6,877 nucleotides of DNA, taken from positions 1 through 6,877 of the forward strand of contig CALMFQ010000326.1 in NCBI GenBank assembly GCA_937863215.1, given 5' to 3'. Both the position numbers and the translations under genes were made by a program. How positions within the stretch are numbered: the stretch's first letter is position 1; every line of letters begins with the position of its first letter. This stretch comes from an uncultured Pseudomonadota bacterium. Lineage in GTDB: Bacteria > Pseudomonadota > Gammaproteobacteria > Burkholderiales > SCOH01. Positions 1 to 6,106 of this stretch are shown piece after piece. The notes below the pieces were generated by a model. That model worked only from the letters and a program-made list of their open reading frames with translations. It did not search any database and was not told where the DNA came from.

Positions 1-82
1 TTCGCGCCGAGGCTGCTCCTGCCGGAAACAGCCAAACTGTGGTTAAATTGAAAAATTCGCGCCATTTTACCCGCAAAACCAA

Positions 83-183
83 CCTTGAACCACAGAGAAC
101 ACCGAGAACCCGGAGTTCACATCAGGTCAATCGGATGCAGACCGCCGTGGGCGGCGCCGATCTGCCTATTCCCCGGTTCAAGG
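83..183. repeat. 9-bp perfect inverted repeat bracketing the hda leader
   Basis: CCTTGAACC at 83-91 is the exact reverse complement of GGTTCAAGG at 175-183. The arms enclose 83 bp that hold a degenerate 9-bp tandem repeat (91-117) and a compact hairpin (CCGCC at 142-146 against GGCGG at 150-154, flanked by GCAGA at 137-141 and TCTGC at 161-165). The right arm overlaps the AAGGG (180-184) that is the best ribosome binding site for hda. The pair could therefore mask hda translation if the transcript begins upstream of 83, or it could be the ends of a tiny non-autonomous element. Neither reading is proven. No convincing protein-coding gene lies in 1-196. Confidence 0.45.
91..117. repeat. Degenerate 9-bp tandem repeat, three units
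   Basis: Three successive 9-mers, CACAGAGAA (91-99), CACCGAGAA (100-108) and CCCGGAGTT (109-117), look like decayed copies of one unit. Similar CACAGAGAA-type runs are known from intergenic DNA of many environmental bacteria, recalled from general experience and not checked. The function is unknown. Confidence 0.4.
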
Positions 184-196
184 GTTTGAATTTCCT

Positions 197-877
197 ATGA
201 AACAGCTCGTGCTCGACATCCTCACACCGCCGGCCGCGGAGCTGGGGAATTTTGTCGTCGGCCAGAACAGTGAAGCGGTGGCCGCGGTGCAGTCCAGCCT
301 GAGCGGCAGCGGCGAGCCGATGCTGTATTTGTGGGGCGAACCGGGCTGTGGCCGCAGCCATCTGCTGCAGGCCGCCAGCCGGGTGGCGCAGGCGCGCGGC
401 CTGCGCACCGCTTACGTCGATTGCGGCCAACTGTTTGCGCCGGACGAAACCTTGCTCGATTACGACTGTGTGGCGCTGGATAACGTCGAACATCTGGATG
501 CCGAGGCGCAGGTTGCCGTGTTTGCCTTGTATAACCAGTTTCGCGACTTGCGCCGGCCGCTGCTTGCCTCAGGGCCGTGCCTGCCGGCGCAATTGCCGCT
601 ACGTGCCGACCTGACCACGCGCTTCGGCTGGGGGCTGGTGTTCCGCCTGCAGCCGCTGAGCGACGACGAGAAAACCGCCGCCTTGCAAATCCACGCCGCC
701 GAGCGCGGCTTCAATCTCTCAGACGACGCCTGCCGTTACCTGCTGCAGCACGCGCGGCGCGATCTGCCGTCGCTGCTGGCGATCGTCGCCGAGCTGGATC
801 ACACTTCGCTGGAAAAACAGAAACCCGTCACCCTGCCGCTACTGCGACAGGTGCTGCAAAACCTTACCCAGGAATAA
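197..877 (+). CDS. hda: DnaA-related AAA+ regulator Hda (regulatory inactivator of DnaA)
   Basis: This 226-residue protein matches Hda, which binds the DNA polymerase beta clamp and stimulates hydrolysis of DnaA-bound ATP so that the origin does not refire. The N-terminus carries a clamp-binding motif, QLVLDI (residues 3-8). A Walker A variant GEPGCGRSH (47-55) has Arg53 where most AAA+ proteins have Lys, as is usual in Hda. Walker B is VALDNVEH (92-99). A box VII-like segment TTRFGWGL (140-147) holds the likely arginine finger Arg142, and ARRDLPSL (186-193) fits sensor 2. There is no DnaA-type DNA-binding domain after about residue 200, and the length is close to the roughly 230 residues usual for Hda. 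The ATG at 197 is preceded by AAGGG at 180-184, a rather long spacing of 12 nt. It sits 6 bp before the phosphatase gene and probably shares its transcript. Confidence 0.9.
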   Translation: MKQLVLDILTPPAAELGNFVVGQNSEAVAAVQSSLSGSGEPMLYLWGEPGCGRSHLLQAASRVAQARGLRTAYVDCGQLFAPDETLLDYDCVALDNVEHLDAEAQVAVFALYNQFRDLRRPLLASGPCLPAQLPLRADLTTRFGWGLVFRLQPLSDDEKTAALQIHAAERGFNLSDDACRYLLQHARRDLPSLLAIVAELDHTSLEKQKPVTLPLLRQVLQNLTQE

Positions 878-883
878 AGAATC

Positions 884-1549
884 ATGCGTATCGCCCTGTT
901 TGACCTCGACAACACCCTGCTGTCCGGCGACAGCGATGTCGAATGGCCGCGTTTCCTGATCGCCAAGGGCATTCTCGATGCCGAAAGCACTGCGCGCGAA
1001 AACGACCGGTTTTTCGAGCACTACAAGGCCGGCACGCTCGACATCCAGGCGTTCCTGGCGTTCCAGCTCAGCCCGCTGGGCCGTTTCAAGCGTGCCGAGC
1101 TGGATAAATTGCACCGCGAATACATGCGCCAGCACATCCTGCCGCTGATCAGCGACAAAGCCCGGGCACTGGTGAAACAGCATCAGGATGCCGGCGATCT
1201 GGTGCTGATCATCACCGCCACCAACCGCTTCGTTACCGGCCCGATTGCGCGTGAATTCGGCATTGAGCACCTGATTGCCACCGAGCCGGAAATCATCGAC
1301 GGCGAATACACCGGCAAACCCACCGGCATCCCCTGCTTTCAGGCCGGCAAGATCACCCGTCTGCAACACTGGCTGCAGGAGCGTGGCGAGAAACTGACGG
1401 ATTTCGCCGCAAGCTGGTTTTACAGCGATTCGCGCAACGATCTGCCGCTGTTGCAGCAAGTCACGCATCCGGTCGCCGTCGATCCGGACGACACCTTGCG
1501 CGCCCACGCACAACAACACGGCTGGCCGGTGATCAGTCTGCGCAGTTGA
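884..1549 (+). CDS. HAD superfamily subfamily IB hydrolase (phosphoserine phosphatase-like)
   Basis: This 221-residue cytoplasmic phosphatase of the SerB-like HAD-IB group has all four HAD motifs. Motif I is FDLDNT (6-11), with nucleophile Asp7 and acid Asp9. Motif II is IITATN (109-114). The motif III lysine is probably Lys156 in AGKIT. Motif IV is YSDSRNDLPLL (180-190), with the metal-binding Asp182 and Asp186. The helical insert after motif I (about residues 15-90) is the cap that selects substrate. Relatives have been annotated as phosphoserine or histidinol-phosphate phosphatases, but the sequence alone does not fix the substrate. The start lies 6 bp after the hda stop, with AGGA at 870-873 inside the end of hda, so the two are probably one operon. 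In betaproteobacteria, as recalled, this pair is often followed by pcnB and folK. Here it is closed by a terminator and followed by glpD. Confidence 0.85.
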   Translation: MRIALFDLDNTLLSGDSDVEWPRFLIAKGILDAESTARENDRFFEHYKAGTLDIQAFLAFQLSPLGRFKRAELDKLHREYMRQHILPLISDKARALVKQHQDAGDLVLIITATNRFVTGPIAREFGIEHLIATEPEIIDGEYTGKPTGIPCFQAGKITRLQHWLQERGEKLTDFAASWFYSDSRNDLPLLQQVTHPVAVDPDDTLRAHAQQHGWPVISLRS

Positions 1550-1579
1550 AAACGCGTAGGGCTTTGGCAGCAAACACGC

Positions 1580-1605
1580 AACGGCGGGCATTGACCCGCC
1601 GTTTT
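1580..1605 (+). terminator. Rho-independent terminator after the hda-phosphatase operon
   Basis: A perfect 9-bp stem, AACGGCGGG (1580-1588) and CCCGCCGTT (1595-1603), closes a 6-nt loop and runs into T residues to 1605. It lies 31 bp after the phosphatase stop and should end the two-gene transcript. Confidence 0.88.
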
Positions 1606-1657
1606 CACTGCAGCCGATTCGGCAAACGACTTTTCACTTAATTACAGTTAGATTAAA

Positions 1658-1677
1658 TAACGAAAATAAACGAACAT
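1658..1677. promoter_or_regulatory. Candidate GlpR-type operator: 10-bp direct repeat upstream of glpD
   Basis: TAACGAAAAT (1658-1667) is followed directly by AAACGAACAT (1668-1677), matching at 8 of 10 positions and spaced by one helical turn. The second copy contains CGAACAT, which equals the right half of the E. coli GlpR operator as I remember it. A looser third copy, AAACGAC, lies at 1624-1630. The repeat ends 6 bp before the -35 box of the best glpD promoter. Binding by a DeoR-family glycerol-3-phosphate repressor is inferred; glpR is not in the window. Confidence 0.5.
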
Positions 1678-1683
1678 TTTTCA

Positions 1684-1712
1684 TTGATAAACCAACACAC
1701 ATCCGCTAGACT
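1684..1712 (+). promoter_or_regulatory. Sigma-70-like promoter for glpD
   Basis: TTGATA (1684-1689) matches the -35 consensus at five of six positions. TAGACT (1707-1712) matches the -10 at four of six, with a 17-bp spacer. Transcription would start near 1719, leaving a leader of about 87 nt. That leader contains a 7-bp inverted repeat, GATTGAT (1736-1742) and ATCAATC (1761-1767). Confidence 0.6.
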
Positions 1713-1805
1713 GCAAACTGATTAAAGCGTCGGCCGATTGATGCAAGAATTTTCCGCCAAATCAATCACTTTACCGACCGGCCATACTTGGGAACTGGAA
1801 TAGCG

Positions 1806-3350
1806 ATGGGTACTGTGGAAAATCTGGTTTACGACCTGCTGGTAATCGGCGGCGGCATCAATGGCGTAGGCATCGCCAACGAAGCTGCCCAGCGCGGCCT
1901 GTCGGTATTGCTGTGCGAGCAGAACGATCTGGCATCGGCCACGTCGTCGCGCTCCAGCAAGCTGATCCACGGCGGCCTGCGCTACCTCGAATATTACGAA
2001 TTCCGCCTGGTGCGCGAAGCGCTGACCGAGCGTGAAGTGCTGCTGCAGATGGCGCCGCACATCATCAAGCCGCTGCGTTTTGTGTTGCCGCACCACAAGG
2101 CATTGCGCCCGACCTGGATGATCCGCGCCGGCCTGTTCCTTTACGATCACCTGGGTGGCCGCAAACTGCTGCCCGCTTCCAAATCGCTGAACCTGCGCAA
2201 GAGCCAGCAAGGCGAGCCGCTGAAAAACGAATTCGTGCGCGGTTTCGAATATTCCGACTGCTGGGTAGACGATGCACGTCTGGTACTGCTGAATGCGCTG
2301 CAGGCGCAGCAGCATGGCGCCAAAATCCTCACCCGTACCCGCATCGAGGCCGCCGAAAAAGTCGGCAATATCTGGCGTGCGCGCATGGTGGATGTGGAAA
2401 GCGGCGCGGCGCAAACCGTGTTCGCCAAGGGCATCGTCAACGCCGCCGGCCCGTGGGTGGAAGATGTGCTGAAACAGAAACTCGGCGTGCGCACCAAAAA
2501 AGGCGTGCGCCTGATCAAGGGCAGCCACATCGTGGTGCCCAAGCTGTATGAGGGTGAGCAGGCCTACATCCTGCAAAACCACGACAACCGCATCGCCTTC
2601 GTCATCCCCTACGAAAACGATTTCAGCCTGATTGGCACCACCGACGTACCCTACACCGACGACCCGGCGCACGTGGCGATCGAGCAGGAAGAGTCGGAAT
2701 ACCTGTGCCAGCTGGTCAGTGAATATTTCAACAAACCGGTGACCACCCAGGACATCGTCTGGACTTATTCCGGCGTACGCCCGCTGTACGACGACGACTC
2801 CGACAACCCGTCGGCAGTGACCCGCGACTACGTGTTCTCGCTGCGCCACGACAATGGCCAGACGCCGGTGCTGTCGATTTTCGGCGGCAAGATCACCACC
2901 TACCGCCAGCTGGCACTGCATGCGATCCGCGATCTGGCGCCGTTCTTCAAGTTCCGCACCAAGGCGCAGGAGCTGGCACCGCTGCCGGGCGGCGATATCG
3001 GCGACTTCAACGAATTTCTTGCCAGCCTGCAATTGCGCAACCCGTGGCTGCCGGCACGCATGGCCAAACGCCTGGCGCGCGCTTATGGCGGCCGGGTCAA
3101 CGAGGTGTTACGCAGCGCCGGCTCGCTTGCCGATCTGGGCCAGCATTTCGGCGCCGATCTGTACCAGCGTGAAGTCGAATTCCTGGTGGCAAACGAATGG
3201 GCGCGCAGCGCCGAAGACATCCTGTGGCGCCGCAGCAAGCTCGGGCTGCACCTGAACGCCGACCAGGTGCAGGCATTCGACACTTGGTTCCAGGCCAATA
3301 TCGGCGGCCTGCGCCAACGCCAGCCGGAGTTGCAGCAGCTGGCAAGCTGA
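1806..3350 (+). CDS. glpD: Aerobic glycerol-3-phosphate dehydrogenase (FAD-dependent)
   Basis: GlpD oxidises sn-glycerol-3-phosphate to dihydroxyacetone phosphate at the inner membrane and passes electrons through FAD to quinone. The 514-residue protein opens with a Rossmann dinucleotide motif IGGGINGVG (14-22). It continues with the family signature around SSKLIHGGLRYLE (50-62), the FAD-domain segment VNAAGPWVED (211-220), the substrate-pocket region YSGVRPLYD (321-329) with Arg325, and FGGKITTYR (359-367). A C-terminal cap domain of about 130 residues ends in the RRSKLGLHL segment (475-483). E. coli GlpD is about 500 residues, so this copy is full length. I chose the ATG at 1806, with GGAA at 1797-1800, over an in-frame TTG at 1788 that would add six residues. 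The gene stands alone between its own promoter and a terminator, without glpF or glpK nearby. A large open frame on the opposite strand is a codon-bias shadow. Confidence 0.95.
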   Translation: MGTVENLVYDLLVIGGGINGVGIANEAAQRGLSVLLCEQNDLASATSSRSSKLIHGGLRYLEYYEFRLVREALTEREVLLQMAPHIIKPLRFVLPHHKALRPTWMIRAGLFLYDHLGGRKLLPASKSLNLRKSQQGEPLKNEFVRGFEYSDCWVDDARLVLLNALQAQQHGAKILTRTRIEAAEKVGNIWRARMVDVESGAAQTVFAKGIVNAAGPWVEDVLKQKLGVRTKKGVRLIKGSHIVVPKLYEGEQAYILQNHDNRIAFVIPYENDFSLIGTTDVPYTDDPAHVAIEQEESEYLCQLVSEYFNKPVTTQDIVWTYSGVRPLYDDDSDNPSAVTRDYVFSLRHDNGQTPVLSIFGGKITTYRQLALHAIRDLAPFFKFRTKAQELAPLPGGDIGDFNEFLASLQLRNPWLPARMAKRLARAYGGRVNEVLRSAGSLADLGQHFGADLYQREVEFLVANEWARSAEDILWRRSKLGLHLNADQVQAFDTWFQANIGGLRQRQPELQQLAS

Positions 3351-3374
3351 TTCACCTTCAGTTTCCCCGAGAAT

Positions 3375-3398
3375 GGCCGGTCGATCCGGCCTTTTTTT
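3375..3398 (+). terminator. Rho-independent terminator after glpD
   Basis: GGCCGG (3375-3380) pairs with CCGGCC (3386-3391) around a 5-nt loop, followed by seven T residues (3392-3398). It lies 24 bp after the glpD stop. Confidence 0.9.
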
Positions 3399-3487
3399 GT
3401 TTCAGCCGGGCCGAAATGGCCATGTTTTTCCGTGCTCAACCGCCCTACACTTAGCTGATTCCATTTCAACCACGCGGGAGAACAATC

Positions 3488-3877
3488 ATGGGCTTACTCG
3501 ATCAACTGGGCGGCATGCTCGGACAGGGCGGCGGCAGCGATGCAATCGGCGCGATCGGCAATCTGATCGAGCAGCACGGAGGGCTGGACGGGCTGGTGCA
3601 GCAGTTGCAGAATGGCGGGCTGAGCGACATCGTCGCATCGTGGGTTGGCACCGGCGCCAACCTGCCGGTTTCGGCCGACGCGCTGCAGCAGGCGCTCGGC
3701 TCCGACCGGATCGGCCAGATCGCCGCCAGCCTCGGCCTCTCCACCGACCAGGCTGCCGGCAGTCTGGCGCAACTGTTGCCGCAAGTAGTCGACCAGCTCA
3801 CCCCGAACGGCAGCATCGAAGGCGGTGGTCTGCTGGAACAGGGGCTGGGCCTGCTGAAAGGCAAGTTGTTCGGCTGA
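3488..3877 (+). CDS. YidB-like DUF937 family protein
   Basis: This is a small protein of 129 residues, rich in Gly, Gln and Leu. It begins MGLLDQLGGMLGQGGG and has the features of the YidB/DUF937 family: amphipathic N-terminal helices (1-50), the segment SDIVASWVGTGANLPVS (46-62), QALGSDRIGQIAASLGLS (68-85), and a glycine-rich tail ending in LLKGKLFG. No signal peptide, membrane helix or catalytic motif is visible. The biochemical role of the family is unknown to me. GGGAG at 3476-3480, 7 nt before the ATG, supports the start. The gene follows the glpD terminator, so it needs its own promoter. TACACT at 3446-3451 is a possible -10, but no good -35 accompanies it. It converges with the trpB2 gene across a shared terminator. 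Confidence 0.85.
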   Translation: MGLLDQLGGMLGQGGGSDAIGAIGNLIEQHGGLDGLVQQLQNGGLSDIVASWVGTGANLPVSADALQQALGSDRIGQIAASLGLSTDQAAGSLAQLLPQVVDQLTPNGSIEGGGLLEQGLGLLKGKLFG

Positions 3878-3899
3878 TGGCTTGCAGAGCACAAGTAAC

Positions 3900-3924
3900 A
3901 AGGCCCGGAAAATTCCGGGCCTTT
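3900..3924. terminator. Bidirectional terminator between the yidB-like gene and trpB2
   Basis: AAGGCCCGG (3900-3908) and CCGGGCCTT (3915-3923) form a perfect 9-bp stem. The six loop bases AAAATT can extend it further. The hairpin is flanked by short T runs when read on either strand, and it lies between the convergent stop codons at 3877 and 3941, so it probably serves both genes. Confidence 0.85.
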
Positions 3925-3940
3925 GTCATTGGCAAACGGC

Positions 3941-5293
3941 TTATTTCACCTTCGGCAAGCGCTGCAGCGCCGCTTCGATGGCATCCTGCGGATACTCGTA
4001 ATCCTCCAGCTTGCCGGCGAAATATTTGTCGTAGGCCGCCATGTCGAAATGACCGTGGCCGGACAGGTTGAACAGCAAGGTTTTCGGCTCGCCACTGGCC
4101 TTGCAACGCAGCGCTTCGTCCAGCACCGCGCGGATCGCGTGGCAGGATTCCGGCGCCGGGATGATGCCTTCGGCACGGGCAAACGTCACCCCCGCCTCAA
4201 ACGTCGCCACCTGCGGCACCGCCACCGCTTCGATCAGTTTCTCGTGGTACAGCTGCGACACCAGCGCCGAGGCACCGTGATAACGCAGCCCGCCGGCATG
4301 GATCGACGGCGGCATGAAATCGTGGCCGAGCGTGTATTGCAGCATCAGCGGCGTCATCCCTGCCGAATCGCCGAAATCGTAGGCATAGTGGCCGCGCGTC
4401 AGGCTCGGGCACGAAGTCGGCTCCACCGCCACCAACCGCACCTTTTTGCCGGCAGCATTATCGGCAAGGAACGGGAACGCCAGCCCGCCGAAGTTGGAAC
4501 CGCCGCCACACGGTGCAAACACCATGTCCGGATATTCGCCGATTTTCTCCAGCTGCTTTTTCGCCTCCAGCCCGATCACCGTCTGGTGCAGCAGCACGTG
4601 GTTCAGCACCGAGCCGAGCGAATATTTGGTATCGGCGCGCGACGCCGCCTCTTCCACCGCCTCGGAAATCGCAATCCCCAGCGAGCCGGGGCTGTTCGGG
4701 TCTTCGGCGAGAATCTTGCGGCCGAATTCGGTGAGATTGGTCGGGCTGGCCAGCACCTCGGCGCCCCAGGTCTGCATCATCGAGCGGCGGAACGGCTTTT
4801 GCTGGTAGCTGACATTCACCATGTAGATGCGGATATCGATGCCGAACATCTGCCCCGCCAGCGCCAGCGACGAGCCCCACTGGCCGGCGCCGGTTTCGGT
4901 GATCATGCGGCGGATGCCGGCCTCGCGGTTGTAATACGCCTGCGCCACCGCCGAATTCAGCTTGTGCGAACCGGCCGGGCTGACGCCTTCGTATTTGTAG
5001 AAAATCTTCGCCGGCGTGCCGAGCGCCGCCTCCAGCCGATGCGCGCGGAACAGCGGCGCCGGCCGCCACATCGTCAACGCCTGGCGCACCTCGGCCGGAA
5101 TCTCGATCCAGCGCTGCGCCGACATCTCCTGCTCGATGATGTTGTCGGGAAAAATCGCCTGCATCATCTCCGGGCCAATCGGCTGCCCATCCGGCCCCAG
5201 CGGCGCCGACGGCGGGTTGGGCATGTCGGCGACAACGTTGTACCAGTGAGTCGGAATTTCGCTTTCGTCGAGCAGAATCTTGGTCTGTTGCAT
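3941..5293 (-). CDS. TrpB2-type tryptophan synthase beta subunit, PLP-dependent
   Basis: This 450-residue protein is the longer TrpB2 (TrpB-like) form of tryptophan synthase beta, a PLP enzyme that joins indole to a serine-derived aminoacrylate. Visible motifs are the PLP lysine in SPAGSHKLNSA (105-115, Lys111), the catalytic loop ETGAGQWG (133-140) with Glu133, the PLP-phosphate loop CGGGSNFGG (262-270), and the C-terminal SGHGHFD (411-417). Long N-terminal additions (about 1-75) separate it from TrpB1, which is near 400 residues. The ATG at 5293 is fixed by GGAGGA at 5301-5306, 7 nt upstream; an upstream TTG at 5362 has no such support. No trpA, trpC or trpF is nearby, so it is unlikely to be the main pathway subunit. 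Indole salvage is plausible, and some archaeal TrpB2 proteins are reported to prefer O-phosphoserine. The substrate here is untested. Confidence 0.93.
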   Translation of the reverse strand: MQQTKILLDESEIPTHWYNVVADMPNPPSAPLGPDGQPIGPEMMQAIFPDNIIEQEMSAQRWIEIPAEVRQALTMWRPAPLFRAHRLEAALGTPAKIFYKYEGVSPAGSHKLNSAVAQAYYNREAGIRRMITETGAGQWGSSLALAGQMFGIDIRIYMVNVSYQQKPFRRSMMQTWGAEVLASPTNLTEFGRKILAEDPNSPGSLGIAISEAVEEAASRADTKYSLGSVLNHVLLHQTVIGLEAKKQLEKIGEYPDMVFAPCGGGSNFGGLAFPFLADNAAGKKVRLVAVEPTSCPSLTRGHYAYDFGDSAGMTPLMLQYTLGHDFMPPSIHAGGLRYHGASALVSQLYHEKLIEAVAVPQVATFEAGVTFARAEGIIPAPESCHAIRAVLDEALRCKASGEPKTLLFNLSGHGHFDMAAYDKYFAGKLEDYEYPQDAIEAALQRLPKVK

Positions 5294-5300
5294 CGGGGTC

Positions 5301-5306
5301 TCCTCC
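5301..5306 (-). promoter_or_regulatory. Strong ribosome binding site fixing the trpB2 start
   Basis: GGAGGA on the minus strand lies 7 nt before the ATG at 5293. It decides against the longer TTG-initiated frame from 5362. Confidence 0.85.
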
Positions 5307-5419
5307 TTGTTGAACTGTCGATTCTGGTGAGAATAGACGATGGAGGATTTGACTGGGATCAATTGGTAGCGACAGAGATGGGAGGAGCGACTGAAGAGTG
5401 CGCAGGCATCGACTTCAGG

Positions 5420-5440
5420 CCGGGCTGCTACACAGCCCGG
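5420..5440 (-). other. Perfect hairpin between the methyltransferase gene and trpB2
   Basis: CCGGGCTG (5420-5427) and CAGCCCGG (5433-5440) form an 8-bp GC-rich stem with a 5-nt loop, 12 bp downstream of the methyltransferase stop. Neither strand has a clear T run after the stem, so it is at best an atypical terminator. It also sits close to the change in base composition and may mark the edge of the acquired segment. Confidence 0.5.
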
Positions 5441-5452
5441 AAAATGCTTGCT

Positions 5453-6106
5453 TTAAGGCGTTCGGAATAAATCCTTTGTAGATTGGGAGTGATTTGAATA
5501 TGTCGGCCAATCTGGCACGTAATCGTCTGCTTGATTTCCCCACGTTGTCCAGCCAGGTCGGCTGCCACGAGCAAACATCTCCAGAAATGGGCCTGGCGAG
5601 CAGGATTCGATCAGAGGATACAACTCGTCGGGTTTGCGCGAATGTTCACGTTTTTGTGTTGCCAAGAAATTAACTTGCGAGCGCCCCGGTGCCAAGGTTC
5701 TGGCATTTTTCCCGCGGACGCCAAACAAAATCAGCTCGGTTACATTGCGAAAATAGAATCCGACACCACGGCCATCCGGGCCGCCATCTTTCCTGATCTT
5801 GTGCCAGACCAGATTGCTCTTGTACTGAAACCCCCAAGCCTCTAGTACCTTCAAGCCCTCTGGCAACAATGCATTCGGAACCCACAAATACAGATGGGCA
5901 GAGTCTTCCAGCACGTTTTGCACCGGCAGCGCCAGAATATCGTCGAGCGTCATAGTCGAATAGCGATTGAGGCGCTTATGCTCCGGGGCCATTTTCCCGG
6001 TCCGATTTTGAAATTGCCAAGGCGGATCAGCCAACACGGTGCGGAATTTCTGCTCGCCAACACGCGCAAGAAAATCGCTAGCAGCTTCGGGATAGTGTTT
6101 AACCAT
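5453..6106 (-). CDS. MT-A70 family adenine-specific DNA methyltransferase of a type II R-M system
   Basis: This 217-residue protein has the MT-A70 order of motifs. The catalytic DPPW (27-30) near the N-terminus is followed by YSTMTLDDILALPV (49-62), HLYLWVPNALL (71-81), the segment from WHKIRKDGG (101-109) to ELILFGVRG (124-132), and the late SAM-binding region EMFARGSRPGWTTWGNQ (175-191). DPPW is the N6-adenine amino-transfer motif, so the protein should methylate adenine in DNA and protect the target site from the neighbouring endonuclease. Its ATG shares one base with the endonuclease stop (TAATG), and only a weak GAAG lies upstream, so translation probably depends on re-initiation. The base composition is lower in GC than the housekeeping genes, suggesting transfer. 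Bacterial MT-A70 proteins also occur as orphan or phage enzymes; the partner gene argues for a restriction role. Confidence 0.88.
   Translation of the reverse strand: MVKHYPEAASDFLARVGEQKFRTVLADPPWQFQNRTGKMAPEHKRLNRYSTMTLDDILALPVQNVLEDSAHLYLWVPNALLPEGLKVLEAWGFQYKSNLVWHKIRKDGGPDGRGVGFYFRNVTELILFGVRGKNARTLAPGRSQVNFLATQKREHSRKPDELYPLIESCSPGPFLEMFARGSRPGWTTWGNQADDYVPDWPTYSNHSQSTKDLFRTP

Noticed and set aside
64..69. TAAAAT on the minus strand as the -10 of a leftward promoter for a gene beyond the left edge
   Set aside because: No acceptable -35 lies 16-18 bp upstream and no start codon appears before the window ends, so it was not listed as a feature.
839..1591. A 250-codon open frame on the minus strand
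   Set aside because: It is antisense to the HAD phosphatase, which has all four catalytic motifs; the minus frame has none.
1788..1805. Upstream TTG start adding six residues to GlpD
   Set aside because: The ATG at 1806 has a GGAA at suitable spacing and places the FAD motif at the usual distance from the N-terminus.
1722..3032. A 436-codon open frame on the minus strand
   Set aside because: It is antisense to glpD, with low-complexity composition and no family resemblance. It is a shadow of glpD codon bias.
3373..4071. A 232-codon plus-strand frame overlapping the yidB-like gene
   Set aside because: It is out of frame with the DUF937-like protein, starts inside the glpD terminator and is Arg-rich, so it is a shadow frame.
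5294..5362. TTG-initiated N-terminal extension of TrpB2
   Set aside because: The extension would read through the strong GGAGGA ribosome site for the ATG at 5293.
3923..5470. A 515-codon open frame on the plus strand
   Set aside because: It lies antisense to trpB2 and is rich in Arg, His and Gln, as expected from the mirrored codon bias of a GC-rich gene. It has no recognisable motif, while trpB2 on the other strand has full catalytic motifs and a strong ribosome site.
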